Notes under the pieces: generated by a model
Databases searched by the model: none
The model's input: the letters and a program-made list of their open reading frames with translations, nothing else
What the model was told of the DNA's origin: nothing
Assembly: GCA_964387795.1 (NCBI GenBank)
Contig: CAYLYP010000029.1
Coordinates: 1 to 34,361, forward strand
Length of the DNA: 34,361 nt
From: CAYLYP01 sp964387795
GTDB taxonomy: Bacteria > Bacteroidota > Bacteroidia > Bacteroidales > UBA7960
Reading direction: 5' to 3'
Position numbers and translations under genes: made by a program
Shown: positions 26,764-34,226 of the stretch, piece after piece
Layout of the letters: each line of letters opens with the position of its first letter
Numbering within the stretch: the first letter of the stretch is position 1

Positions 26764-26840
26764 TTCGCTATCGCTCATTAGCTGACGCAACATGCCGGGT
26801 AGTACCTACCACATGAAGCCCTATTTATTTGTGGTAATGG
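26764..26840 (-). repeat. attC-like hairpin element, copy B (truncated to one arm)
   Basis: Only the gene-proximal 77 bp survive: TTCGCTATCGCTCATTAGCT, GCAACATGCCGGGT, CCACATGAAGCCCTATTTATT and the core ATTTGTGGTAATGG (26827-26840). The other arm and the loop are gone. The core equals the reverse complement of the start of its own unit at 28495-28508 in 11 of 14 positions, including GGTAATGG without change. The loss of the far arm marks the end of the array. Confidence 0.85.
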
Positions 26841-26858
26841 TTTCTTTTTTGGTGTTTG

Positions 26859-28130
26859 TTATTTTTTACTTTTCACAAATTTATGTTGTCTAAGTGATTT
26901 ATTGTCGTCAAACAATTGTAAGAAATAAATGCCTTCTGAAAGAAATGAAACATTAATTTGTTTCTCAGAATTATTTATAATTCCTGTTTGCATTTCTTGT
27001 CCTGTAATACTTACTATTTTGTAAGTAATTTTATTTGAAAAATCATGTTTTACATTAAGAATTGTAGTTACGGGATTTGGGTAAATATTTATATTATTTG
27101 TTTGGCTTATTTCATTTACTCCATTAGGTATTGTAATATTAATGGTTTGAAATGTGGTGTCGGAAATGCCACATTTATTTGCAATAAGTTGTGTTATGTA
27201 TGTTCCTGTTGTTAGATATGTATGCGTTGGATTGTTGTCTGTAGAAGTTCCTCCATCCCCAAAGTTCCAATTAAAACTTATAGCGTTGAGAGAACTATTT
27301 GTAAACGCAACTTGATTGCCATTTAAAATAGCGTATGTGAAATTTGCCAATGGGCCATATTCTCCGATATGCCAATTCATCAAACTGTCATACACAATTA
27401 ATTTAGCCGCAGCTCTAATGTTTGCTGCATCCGAACTTGATAGTGTTGAATTGAAAGTAATCGCTGTGGGGTCTTTTCTAAACAGTGTCGTATAGAAACA
27501 GCAAGCGGCTGCATAAGTTCCCGCGACCGAAGGATGACTTTCATCGGATAGATACAACTCAATTAACGGAAAGTTTTGTCTGATATATTTCCAAACTGCA
27601 CCCACAGGAGATAAGATGGCGTTATTACTATCAGCCATCATTCTGTACCTTAAATTTAAAAGACTGTCCATCCCTAAGTAGGTGCAGACAGGTGGCCATG
27701 AAGCACAATTAGAAGCATCACCGTTTTTTCTTCCCCATGTCATATAAAAAACTGTTTCACCACAAGGATTTTTAGCGTTGATTACACTGTCTAAAAAATG
27801 AGCATAAGGAAAAACTTCTTTCTCAACCTGGCTGATAGGGAAAGAGGGGTATTGACTTTGCTCTTGCAAAACTACATAATCCCAATTGCCTTTAGCTATT
27901 TTTGCAAGTGAAATGGCATTGGTTGAATGTCCTTGTAAAGTATAACCTCCAGGAGTGTTACTGTCAAATAGTAAAGTATCACCTGTTGAAGTTGAAACAT
28001 CAGCAACCATTTGAGGTAAATTATTCACCTCTGTATAACTGTTTCCAAGAAACAATGCTCTTTTTGTTATGCTTTGTCCATTTGCAATTGAGCAACTAAT
28101 CAGAACAACAAACGCTATTATAATTTTCAT
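26859..28130 (-). CDS. Secreted SGNH hydrolase-like protein with PKD and T9SS sorting domains
   Basis: The 423-residue protein has a signal peptide (MKIIIAFVVLISCSIANGQ). An SGNH/GDSL-type domain follows with Ser31 in LFLGNSYT and Asp196/His199 in LSDESHPSVAG, the usual catalytic residues. A PKD domain comes next, recognised by FNWNFGDGGTSTDNNPTHTY at about residues 288-307. The T9SS sorting domain begins IYPNPVTTILNV and ends KFVKSKK. It is probably a surface esterase acting on glycans or lipids, with the substrate unknown. It is the last intact gene of the right-hand array. Its upstream region is unusual: three direct repeats of about 94 bp lead up to the start codon. Confidence 0.86.
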   Translation of the reverse strand: MKIIIAFVVLISCSIANGQSITKRALFLGNSYTEVNNLPQMVADVSTSTGDTLLFDSNTPGGYTLQGHSTNAISLAKIAKGNWDYVVLQEQSQYPSFPISQVEKEVFPYAHFLDSVINAKNPCGETVFYMTWGRKNGDASNCASWPPVCTYLGMDSLLNLRYRMMADSNNAILSPVGAVWKYIRQNFPLIELYLSDESHPSVAGTYAAACCFYTTLFRKDPTAITFNSTLSSSDAANIRAAAKLIVYDSLMNWHIGEYGPLANFTYAILNGNQVAFTNSSLNAISFNWNFGDGGTSTDNNPTHTYLTTGTYITQLIANKCGISDTTFQTINITIPNGVNEISQTNNINIYPNPVTTILNVKHDFSNKITYKIVSITGQEMQTGIINNSEKQINVSFLSEGIYFLQLFDDNKSLRQHKFVKSKK

Positions 28131-28412
28131 CCGTAAATAATTTTTTTGTTTAAGGTCGGATGGAACTCCATGTTTGCTGTTTTCATTGGTATTTGTGTAT
28201 GATTCGCAAACATGTTCGGTTCATCCGTAAATATTTTTTTTTGTTTAAGGTCGGATGGAACTCCATGTTTGCTGGTTTCATTGGTATTTGTGTATGATTC
28301 GCAAACATGTTCGGTTCATCCGTAAATAATTTTTTGTTTAAGGTCGGATGGAACTCCATGTTTGCTGGTTTCATTGGTATTTGTGTATGATTCGCAAACA
28401 TGTTCGGGTCAT
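28131..28412 (-). repeat. Three tandem repeats of 93-95 bp before the SGNH gene
   Basis: Units lie at 28131-28224, 28225-28319 and 28320-28412 and are almost identical, differing mainly in the length of a T run. Each contains the perfect inverted pair CATGTTTGC / GCAAACATG. Each unit ends in TCAT followed by CCGTAAAT, the same junction as the real start codon and leader, so the duplicated block copies the gene's own start region. No spacer-like unique sequence separates the units, so this is not CRISPR. It may multiply a regulatory site or a promoter. Confidence 0.85.
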
Positions 28413-28500
28413 TTTTATTTTTTTCAGGTTATCTATTTTATCCTGATTCAACTTTTCCGTTTTAAAATATTTGTTGTCGGTCTGCGGTTTTTTACCATTA

Positions 28501-28819
28501 CCGCTAACCTTAGGGATTTTATTCACAAATTCCCCAAACAAAAATATCAAAAAAGCGATAAATGATAATGTTTTAACAGAAAATGTTTTAAGCGCTAATG
28601 GGGAAATAGTGAATAAAACAAAGTGAATCTAGCCGTGCTGAATTCTTTATCAGGAAAGCTTCACCTCCATTCTTTCCTTTAAAAATAATTCCCAAGCCAC
28701 TTAAAAAGCATGGTGCTATCCCGTGGGATTAGTTCAAGCTGGGCTTATTCGCTATCGCTCATTAGCTGGTGCAACATTTTGGGTCGTTCCAACCACATGA
28801 AGCCTTATTTATTATGGGC
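28501..28819 (-). repeat. attC-like hairpin element, copy C (full length, 319 bp)
   Basis: The element follows the aquaporin gene. Its outer cores on the + strand are CCGCTAAC (28501-28508) and TTATGGGC (28812-28819). Shared blocks include TTAGGGATTTTATTCA, AAAAATATCAAAAAAGCG, GCTAATGGGGAAATAGTGAATAA and CTATCGCTCATTAGCTGGTG. The core next to the aquaporin stop equals the reverse complement of the bases where the aquaporin unit begins (29659-29667), 8 of 8. Confidence 0.88.
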
Positions 28820-28825
28820 TGGTTT

Positions 28826-29503
28826 TTATTCCGACTTCAGATATTTATATACGAAACCTGCTAAAGCGGCACCAACAATTGGAATTACAATAAACAACCA
28901 CAATTGTGAAATAGCCCAGTCACCAACAAATAATGCTTGACTAATACTTCTTGCTGGGTTTACTGATGTGTTAGTCACAGGTATACTAATTAGATGTATG
29001 AGTGTTAAGGCAAGTCCAATAGCCAAACCAGCAAATCCCTTTGGTGCCTTTTCATCTGTTGCACCCAAAATAATCAATAGAAACATAAAGGTCATAACAA
29101 ATTCGGTTACAATGGCAGCAGTCATACTATAACCACCTGGCGAATGTTCACCATATCCGTTTGCAGCAAAAGAACCAATTTCACTTCCATTGCCAGTAAC
29201 AATAATGTAGAGAACCCCTGCTGCTGCAATTCCTCCCAATACTTGAGATACTACATAAGGTAGAATTTCTTTCGCACTAATTCTTCCACCCATCCATAAA
29301 CCAATTGTTACAGCGGGATTCAAGTGAGCTCCTGAAATGTGTCCCATTGAATATGCAATAGTGAGGACAGTAAGTCCAAACGCTAATGATACCCCTACAA
29401 GTCCGATTCCGACTTCGGGAAAGCCTGCTGCAAGTACTGCACTTCCGCATCCACCTATCACTAACCAAAAAGTGCCTAAAAATTCTGCTAAAATCTTTTT
29501 CAT
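28826..29503 (-). CDS. aqpZ: Aquaporin Z (water channel)
   Basis: The 225-residue protein has the six-helix plan of the MIP family, with both pore loops intact: N62-P63-A64 (GAHLNPAVTIG) and N182-P183-A184 followed by Arg185 (SVNPARSI). The length is close to E. coli AqpZ (231). The Arg after the second NPA and the His in VTIGL-type context favour a water-selective channel over a glycerol facilitator. It resides in the inner membrane. It forms a single-gene unit of the cassette array: 165 bp of leader follow the unit start, and the hairpin element begins 6 bp after the stop. A backbone-type housekeeping gene inside such an array is unusual. Confidence 0.94.
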   Translation of the reverse strand: MKKILAEFLGTFWLVIGGCGSAVLAAGFPEVGIGLVGVSLAFGLTVLTIAYSMGHISGAHLNPAVTIGLWMGGRISAKEILPYVVSQVLGGIAAAGVLYIIVTGNGSEIGSFAANGYGEHSPGGYSMTAAIVTEFVMTFMFLLIILGATDEKAPKGFAGLAIGLALTLIHLISIPVTNTSVNPARSISQALFVGDWAISQLWLFIVIPIVGAALAGFVYKYLKSE

Positions 29504-29658
29504 TTTTTACCAATTTAAATTTTTCCTACTCATATGGCTTTTCAGTTTCGCCCTGTTTTTAATGGTTTCTGGTCTCCATATTTTAATTAATACCATTTTT
29601 TGTCACATTGGGGTGTCAACCCATTAATTTCTTAAACGATATATCTGTTTTTAAACTT

Positions 29659-29978
29659 GCCCATAAACTTAGTGATTTTATTCATTTTCCCCGCACAAAA
29701 ATATCAAAAAATCGATAAATGATAATGTTTTAGCTAAAAATGTTTTAATTGCTAATGGGAAAATAGTGAATAAAATATAGTTGAACTAAGCCGTGCTGAA
29801 TTCCTTATCAAAAAGCTCCACACTCACTCTTTTCTTTAAAAATCCATTCCCAAGCCCTTTAAAAACCATAGTGCTATCCTGCGGGAAGTATTTCAAGCTG
29901 GGGTTATTCGTTATCGCTTATTAGCTGGCACAACATACCGGGAAGTGCAGACCACATGAAGCCCTATTTATTAGCGGT
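29659..29978 (-). repeat. attC-like hairpin element, copy D (full length, 320 bp)
   Basis: The element lies between the aquaporin and Imm5 genes. Cores on the + strand are GCCCATAAAC (29659-29668) and TTAGCGGT (29971-29978). The second core, 7 bp after the Imm5 stop, equals the reverse complement of the start of the Imm5 unit (30520-30527), 8 of 8. The interior keeps AGTTGAACTAAGCCGTGC, which matches the opposite arm, and AAAAATCCATTCCCAAGCCC in the loop. Confidence 0.88.
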
Positions 29979-29985
29979 TCGTTGT

Positions 29986-30465
29986 TTATTTAGTGTCATT
30001 TGCATTGACTTTTATTTTCTGTTTGTCTCTTGCTGATAGAATAAGGTCAACGATGTCAGGCGATAAGTTTTTATCTTGCCATTTTCTTTCGTTCTCAATT
30101 GATTTGTCAGCAAGTTTGACGGCTTTCAACGCATATTCTGCCGCTCTCAATGAATGGTCAGCCATATGTGCTGTAGCAACAGCGTGTCCTATGGAACGAG
30201 CTACGGCAATTTCAATTGGATTAGTCAATTCATTAGCAACACCTATTGCCTCAAATGAAGCATTCCTCGCATCGCCAACCGAAGTATTATCTTTTGTCCA
30301 TTCTTTTGCTATTTGAATTGCATTAGTCAGCCGTTCGTCAACTTTCTTTGAAATGAGAGGCAAAACATTTTCAACACATTTACAAGCCCATAAAATTAGT
30401 TGCTTATGCTGGTCTTTTGTCAAAGATCCGCCACGATGTTCTGCTATAAATCGTTTATCTCTCAT
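29986..30465 (-). CDS. Imm5-family putative immunity protein
   Basis: The 159-residue helical protein fits the Imm5 family of polymorphic-toxin immunity proteins. The N-terminal HRGGSLTKDQHKQLILWACKCVENVL, the middle ERLTNAIQIAKEW, and AVARSIGHAVATAHMADHSLRAAEYALKA are the marks I know for it. Such proteins bind and block one specific secreted toxin domain. No toxin gene lies beside it, so the cell would carry it as an orphan defence against toxin-bearing competitors. It is a single-gene cassette: the unit begins 63 bp upstream and the hairpin element begins 7 bp after the stop. The family match is from memory of the motif pattern. Confidence 0.78.
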   Translation of the reverse strand: MRDKRFIAEHRGGSLTKDQHKQLILWACKCVENVLPLISKKVDERLTNAIQIAKEWTKDNTSVGDARNASFEAIGVANELTNPIEIAVARSIGHAVATAHMADHSLRAAEYALKAVKLADKSIENERKWQDKNLSPDIVDLILSARDKQKIKVNANDTK

Positions 30466-30519
30466 TATATTCTATTTCATTTTCTGTCTGTTCCTATGTT
30501 TCTGCGTCGCCATACAATG

Positions 30520-30840
30520 ACCGCTAACGTTAGCGATTTTATTCAAGTCTCCCCGCACAAAAATATCAAAAAAGCGATAAATGATAATGTTTTAACAGAA
30601 AATGTTTTAAGTGCTAATGGGGAAATAGTGAATAAAATAAAGTAAATCTAGCCGCACTAATCTTTTTATCAGAAAAGCTTCACCCTCACTCTTTTCATTA
30701 AAAATCCATTTCCAAGCCCTTTAAAAACCTTAGTGCTATCCGGCGGGATTAGTTCAAGCCGGGGTTATAAGCTATTGCTCATTAGCTGGTGCAACATGCT
30801 GGATAATGCCGAACACATGAAGACCTATTTATTGTGTGCT
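30520..30840 (-). repeat. attC-like hairpin element, copy E (full length, 321 bp)
   Basis: The element lies between the Imm5 and GNAT genes. Cores on the + strand are ACCGCTAAC (30520-30528) and ATTGTGTGCT (30831-30840). Stem pairs can be followed along its length: ATGTT 30602 with AACAT 30792, GCTAATG 30613 with CATTAGC 30780, AATAG 30624 with CTATT 30772, GCACTA 30654 with TAGTGC 30731. A loop of about 71 bases remains. The GNAT-side core equals the reverse complement of the GNAT unit's start (31380-31389), 10 of 10. Confidence 0.9.
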
Positions 30841-30873
30841 GTTTTCTAGTTTTCTAACATATAATCAGGCAGA

Positions 30874-31323
30874 TCACAATTTGCATTGATAAATTCTTGA
30901 TTCCTCACCCCAGGGATGATAGCCTTGTCCTATATATTCGAATCCAAGTTTTTCGTAGTAGCCAATATGATCGGTGCTTAAATATAAATATTTAAATCTT
31001 GCTTCTTTAGCGTCCATTTTTGCTCTATCGATTAACAATGAGCCGTAATTATTACCTCTGTGCTTCTCTTCTATATATATAGCACAAATCCAGGGGTATA
31101 AATCCATTCGGCTGATAAAATCATTGGTTACAAGTCCTGCACAGCCAATTATTGCGCCTTCCTTTTCTAATAGGTACCATTGAGGTAAGGAATTCATAGA
31201 ACCTATGCTATGAATTATGCAATCTTCATATATTATTGGTAGTACGCTTTGCCATTTACTCTGAAAATACTTGATTGCTTGGTCTTTATATTCAGGATTT
31301 TCTCGTATAGATATTATTTTCAT
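30874..31323 (-). CDS. GNAT family N-acetyltransferase
   Basis: The 149-residue protein has the short GNAT layout. WYLLEKEGAIIGCAGLV is the first sheet. ICAIYIEEKHRGNNYGSLLIDRAK carries the acetyl-CoA-binding R-x-x-x-x-G pattern (RGNNYG). LYLSTDHIGYYEKLGFEYIGQG is the closing part. The substrate is unknown; enzymes of this size act on amino acids, polyamines, aminoglycosides or proteins. It stands as a single-gene unit of the cassette array and begins 66 bp after the unit's start core. GNAT genes are among the commonest integron cassette cargo, which agrees with the context. Confidence 0.88.
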   Translation of the reverse strand: MKIISIRENPEYKDQAIKYFQSKWQSVLPIIYEDCIIHSIGSMNSLPQWYLLEKEGAIIGCAGLVTNDFISRMDLYPWICAIYIEEKHRGNNYGSLLIDRAKMDAKEARFKYLYLSTDHIGYYEKLGFEYIGQGYHPWGEESRIYQCKL

Positions 31324-31379
31324 ACAACTTATACCTTAATAATTTTATTGACTGGTTATGTTTGTGTTCTTTTTAAATT

Positions 31380-31517
31380 AGCACACAATGGTTGATGGTA
31401 TGGTACCGTGCGGGATTACTAAGCGATTTCCTATCAGTTTACAACCACTTTTTTTTACGAGCCACAAACGCTCGAAAACCTCTGAAACCATTCTGCACTA
31501 TACTCATTATTGTGCGC
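31380..31517 (-). repeat. attC-like hairpin element, copy F (different, 138 bp)
   Basis: This element occupies the same place between two cassettes but shares no interior sequence with the other copies. Cores on the + strand are GCACACAAT (31381-31389) and ATTGTGCGC (31509-31517), which are near-perfect reverse complements. Inner pairs include GTGC/GCAC and a hairpin CGAGC...GCTCG near 31460-31476. Its size and layout (paired outer cores, imperfect stem, terminal hairpin) are those of a normal attC site. Confidence 0.75.
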
Positions 31518-31519
31518 TT

Positions 31520-32182
31520 TTATTTAATTTTTCTTTGAACTCCAATACAAAAATAATGTCTCATTGATTTCGTTGCTTCAGGAAATTCATCAAATTCATT
31601 CGATAATCCGAAATAATAAGAATACTGTGGTGATATTGCCAATATATCGGAAATATTGAAATCGTAGGCAATTCTTCCACGAAGTCCAAAATAAGTTTTT
31701 GAACTAAATCTGTCATATTTATCATTCAAATCATAGCTCCAATCGGGCTTTCCCATAATCCAGCCACTACTTGTTCCGCTATAATTTTCACTAATCAGTC
31801 CGGAAAATTCAAAACCAAAATTCAAATCAATCCTGTTTATTATTTTGAAGTTTAAGGGAAATACTCCCAATGAAATAACTGATTTATCAATCTTGGCAAC
31901 TGTTGTATATCCTCCTCCTAATCCACCGTCACTTGCTGTCAATTCTCCTCCGTATTTATCAAAACCCAATGTAAATCTTAAAGTTAACCAATCAACATTA
32001 ATGTTTTCTATTCCAATCCGTATTGCATAACCATAATCAGAGTTATAAGAAGAACTAAAATGTCCTTCGTTTTGTTGAAAATCAAAGAAGTCATTTTTAT
32101 TTACTCCTCCGATTAACTCAATGTCTTGTGAAAAAGCAGTCAACCTGCTTAAAAAAATCAATCCGATTAATATTTTTCTCAT
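31520..32182 (-). CDS. Outer-membrane beta-barrel protein, porin-like
   Basis: The 220-residue protein has a signal peptide (MRKILIGLIFLSRLTAFSQ), then alternating aromatic/polar beta-strands such as YAIRIGIENINVDWLTLRFTLGF. It ends in the strand MRHYFCIGVQRKIK. This is the plan of small outer-membrane beta-barrels of Bacteroidota. The function is unknown; candidates are a narrow porin or a surface receptor. I start at the Met at 32182 because it gives a clean signal peptide. A Met at 32245 lies inside the hairpin element's core and is not credible. It is a single-gene cassette, flanked on its 5' side by the long element type and on its 3' side by the short one. Confidence 0.8.
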   Translation of the reverse strand: MRKILIGLIFLSRLTAFSQDIELIGGVNKNDFFDFQQNEGHFSSSYNSDYGYAIRIGIENINVDWLTLRFTLGFDKYGGELTASDGGLGGGYTTVAKIDKSVISLGVFPLNFKIINRIDLNFGFEFSGLISENYSGTSSGWIMGKPDWSYDLNDKYDRFSSKTYFGLRGRIAYDFNISDILAISPQYSYYFGLSNEFDEFPEATKSMRHYFCIGVQRKIK

Positions 32183-32234
32183 TTGAGTTGGGTAAATGTT
32201 TTTAATCTTTCGTGTCAAGTCGTTGGTGTTAATT

Positions 32235-32555
32235 GCACACAACATTAGGGATTTTATTCAAGTCTCCCCGCACAAAAATATCAAAAAAGCCATAAATATT
32301 AATGTTTTAGCAGAAAATGATTTAAGTGCTAATGGGAAAATAGAGAATTAAACCTAGTTGAACTTAACCGTACTAAATTTCTCATCACAAAGCTCCACCC
32401 CCACTCTTTTCTTTAAAAATCAATTCCCAAGCCCTTTAAAAACCCATAGTGCTATCCTGCGAGATGATTTCAACCTGGGGTTATTCGTTATCGCTCATTA
32501 GCTGGTGCAACATGCTGGGTCGTTCCAACCACATGAAGCCCTATTTAATATGGGC
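32235..32555 (-). repeat. attC-like hairpin element, copy G (full length, 321 bp)
   Basis: The element lies between the outer-membrane protein gene and the AlbA_2 gene. Cores on the + strand are GCACACAAC (32235-32243) and ATATGGGC (32548-32555). The AlbA-side core matches the reverse complement of that unit's start (34010-34017) at 6 of 8, the weakest fit in the array. The OMP unit's start matches copy F's near core (31509-31517) at 7 of 9. Confidence 0.88.
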
Positions 32556-32599
32556 TGGGGTTTGATTATCCAATTTATCCAATTATTATCCAATCTTCT

Positions 32600-33922
32600 T
32601 TACTTGATTACATAAACTGTCCCAGCACCCACGTTACCTTTTCTTTCTAAAATATTAAATTTATCAATTAGTTCTCGTAATTCTTTTGTTGCTGTTCCTT
32701 TTGAAACTTTGCATATTTCTTGGTAATCTTTATTTGAAATTTCACCCTTTTGTTTTACAAAGAGAACAGCTTTAATCTGTCTTTCATTTAGGTTTAATTT
32801 CTGTAAGGACTCTTTATTAAAAATATTCTTTTTAAAGATGACCCAAAAATCTTTACCTATGTTCTGAAAATCAGGTTTTGGCAAATTGAATTCTTTGCAT
32901 TGTTCAATAATTTTAATTGTTCCTCGTCCCCACGACTCAATATAGCCTGCTCTAAAAAACGCATTTGCAATGTCTGGATTGTAAGGGATAGATGAATGTT
33001 TTTGCATTAAGTTGTCAACCGTCCAATCTTCAGGTAATTGACCATAATTCCAAATCATTATTTTGTCATCATAAACACTTATTTGAATTGGGGTATTGCT
33101 TGAATAATCTTTATGCGCAAGAGCATTAAGCAAAGCTTCACGAACAGCATCTTTGGGATATTCATAGGTCTCAACTCGATGTATGTCATCATACGAAATA
33201 ATGGCTTTAATGTATTTTGTAAAGAGAATTTCAACCGTCTTTTCTACTTGCTCAAATAGATTCCCTTTTACTTCATCCTGAAAAATTAATTCTGTATCTG
33301 TTTGGAAGTAACCGATTTTTACATAGGCTCCTGTGACATATTTCTCAGGGTCAGGATGGAATAACAATATCGATGCTCGTTTTAAATATGGTTTTTCTAT
33401 TAGTTTCAGATTCTCAAGGATATTGTTATTGTTTTCAGAAAGAACACTATCATCAATTCTTTTACTTATTATTGCCCTTTTCTTGAAAAACTCAAACGTT
33501 TCATTCTTTAAATCATTTACAGAAACATTTGGAACAGGAACGCCATCCCACTTTTTTCCTTTCTTTTCAAGTAAGAACTTATCTAATGCAGCACCTTTTA
33601 ATTCTTGTTTAGTGCTTCCACTTCGGTAATGATATTGACCTTTGTAATTTACTGGAAAGGGTTGTGGATCAACGATTATCTCAATGAAATTCCCTTCATT
33701 TATTGTGTGTAAGTTAACATCAACCAAAATGCCAAGAATATCTCTTACCTTATTTGGGATATCTTCAAGATGCTTTTTCGAATTTTTTAGTCCAACAATC
33801 TCTCCGTTATCATTTTTCCCAATTATTATGCTTCCCCCAGATGCATTTGCGTAACCACAAATCCATTTAAGGTATTCATCTTTCCAATTTTCTTTCCATT
33901 CAATATTCTGATTTTCTTGCAT
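32600..33922 (-). CDS. AlbA_2 (Schlafen-type) / HATPase_c_4 / winged-helix regulator
   Basis: The 440-residue protein has the COG2865 layout. An N-terminal AlbA_2 domain (QNIEWKENWKDEYLKWICGY and NASGGSIIIGKNDNGEIVG) is followed by a GHKL-type ATPase C-terminal domain (AVREALLNALAHKDYSSNTPI, KIMIWNYGQLP, and GYIESWGRGTIKIIEQC). A C-terminal winged helix closes it (NERQIKAVLFVKQKGEISNKDYQEICKVSKGTATKELREL). Such proteins are thought to bind nucleic acid and act as transcription regulators; many are labelled RecG-like helicases by mistake. It is the largest single-gene unit of the array. The start is 96 bp after the unit's start core. Confidence 0.88.
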   Translation of the reverse strand: MQENQNIEWKENWKDEYLKWICGYANASGGSIIIGKNDNGEIVGLKNSKKHLEDIPNKVRDILGILVDVNLHTINEGNFIEIIVDPQPFPVNYKGQYHYRSGSTKQELKGAALDKFLLEKKGKKWDGVPVPNVSVNDLKNETFEFFKKRAIISKRIDDSVLSENNNNILENLKLIEKPYLKRASILLFHPDPEKYVTGAYVKIGYFQTDTELIFQDEVKGNLFEQVEKTVEILFTKYIKAIISYDDIHRVETYEYPKDAVREALLNALAHKDYSSNTPIQISVYDDKIMIWNYGQLPEDWTVDNLMQKHSSIPYNPDIANAFFRAGYIESWGRGTIKIIEQCKEFNLPKPDFQNIGKDFWVIFKKNIFNKESLQKLNLNERQIKAVLFVKQKGEISNKDYQEICKVSKGTATKELRELIDKFNILERKGNVGAGTVYVIK

Positions 33923-34009
33923 CTGACTTATTTTCCATCAAAATTACTGTTTTATTATTAAGTCCATATTTTTCTCGGATTCTTAATGTTGGAATCTTCA
34001 ATTTCCCTT

Positions 34010-34226
34010 GCCCAAAACCTTATGGATTTTATTCATTCTCCCCGCACAAAAATATCAAAAAAGCTTCACCCCCACTCTTTTCATTAAAAATCCATTCCCA
34101 AGCCCTTTAAAAACCCATAGTGCTATCCTGCGGGATGATTTCAAGCTGGGCTTATTCGCTATCGCTCATTAGCTGGTGCAACATGCAGGGTTGTGCCTAC
34201 CACATGAAGCCCTATTTATTAGGTCA
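34010..34226 (-). repeat. attC-like hairpin element, copy H (internal deletion, 217 bp)
   Basis: Cores on the + strand are GCCCAAAAC (34010-34018) and TTAGGTCA (34219-34226). About 104 bp of one arm are missing. The join at 34056-34064 reads CAAAAAAGC followed by TTCACC, which fuses the arm block CAAAAAAGCGATAAA to the loop block AAAAGCTTCACC. Both parent blocks carry AAAAGC, so the loss looks like recombination or slippage at a short direct repeat. Confidence 0.87.

Noticed and set aside
28183..28401. A 72-codon minus-strand reading frame across the 94-bp repeats
   Set aside because: It exists only because the repeat unit lacks stops in that frame; it repeats one peptide and has no start signal or family likeness.
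28131..28412. Possible CRISPR array
   Set aside because: Units are 93-95 bp, directly adjacent and nearly identical throughout, with no unique spacers and no cas gene.
32183..32245. Upstream start for the outer-membrane protein
   Set aside because: It would place codons inside the core of hairpin element G and put 21 polar residues before a normal signal peptide.
28501..34226. The 320-bp elements as MITEs or insertion sequences
   Set aside because: No transposase is seen, direct target duplications around the elements are absent, and the inverted matches lie around the genes instead.
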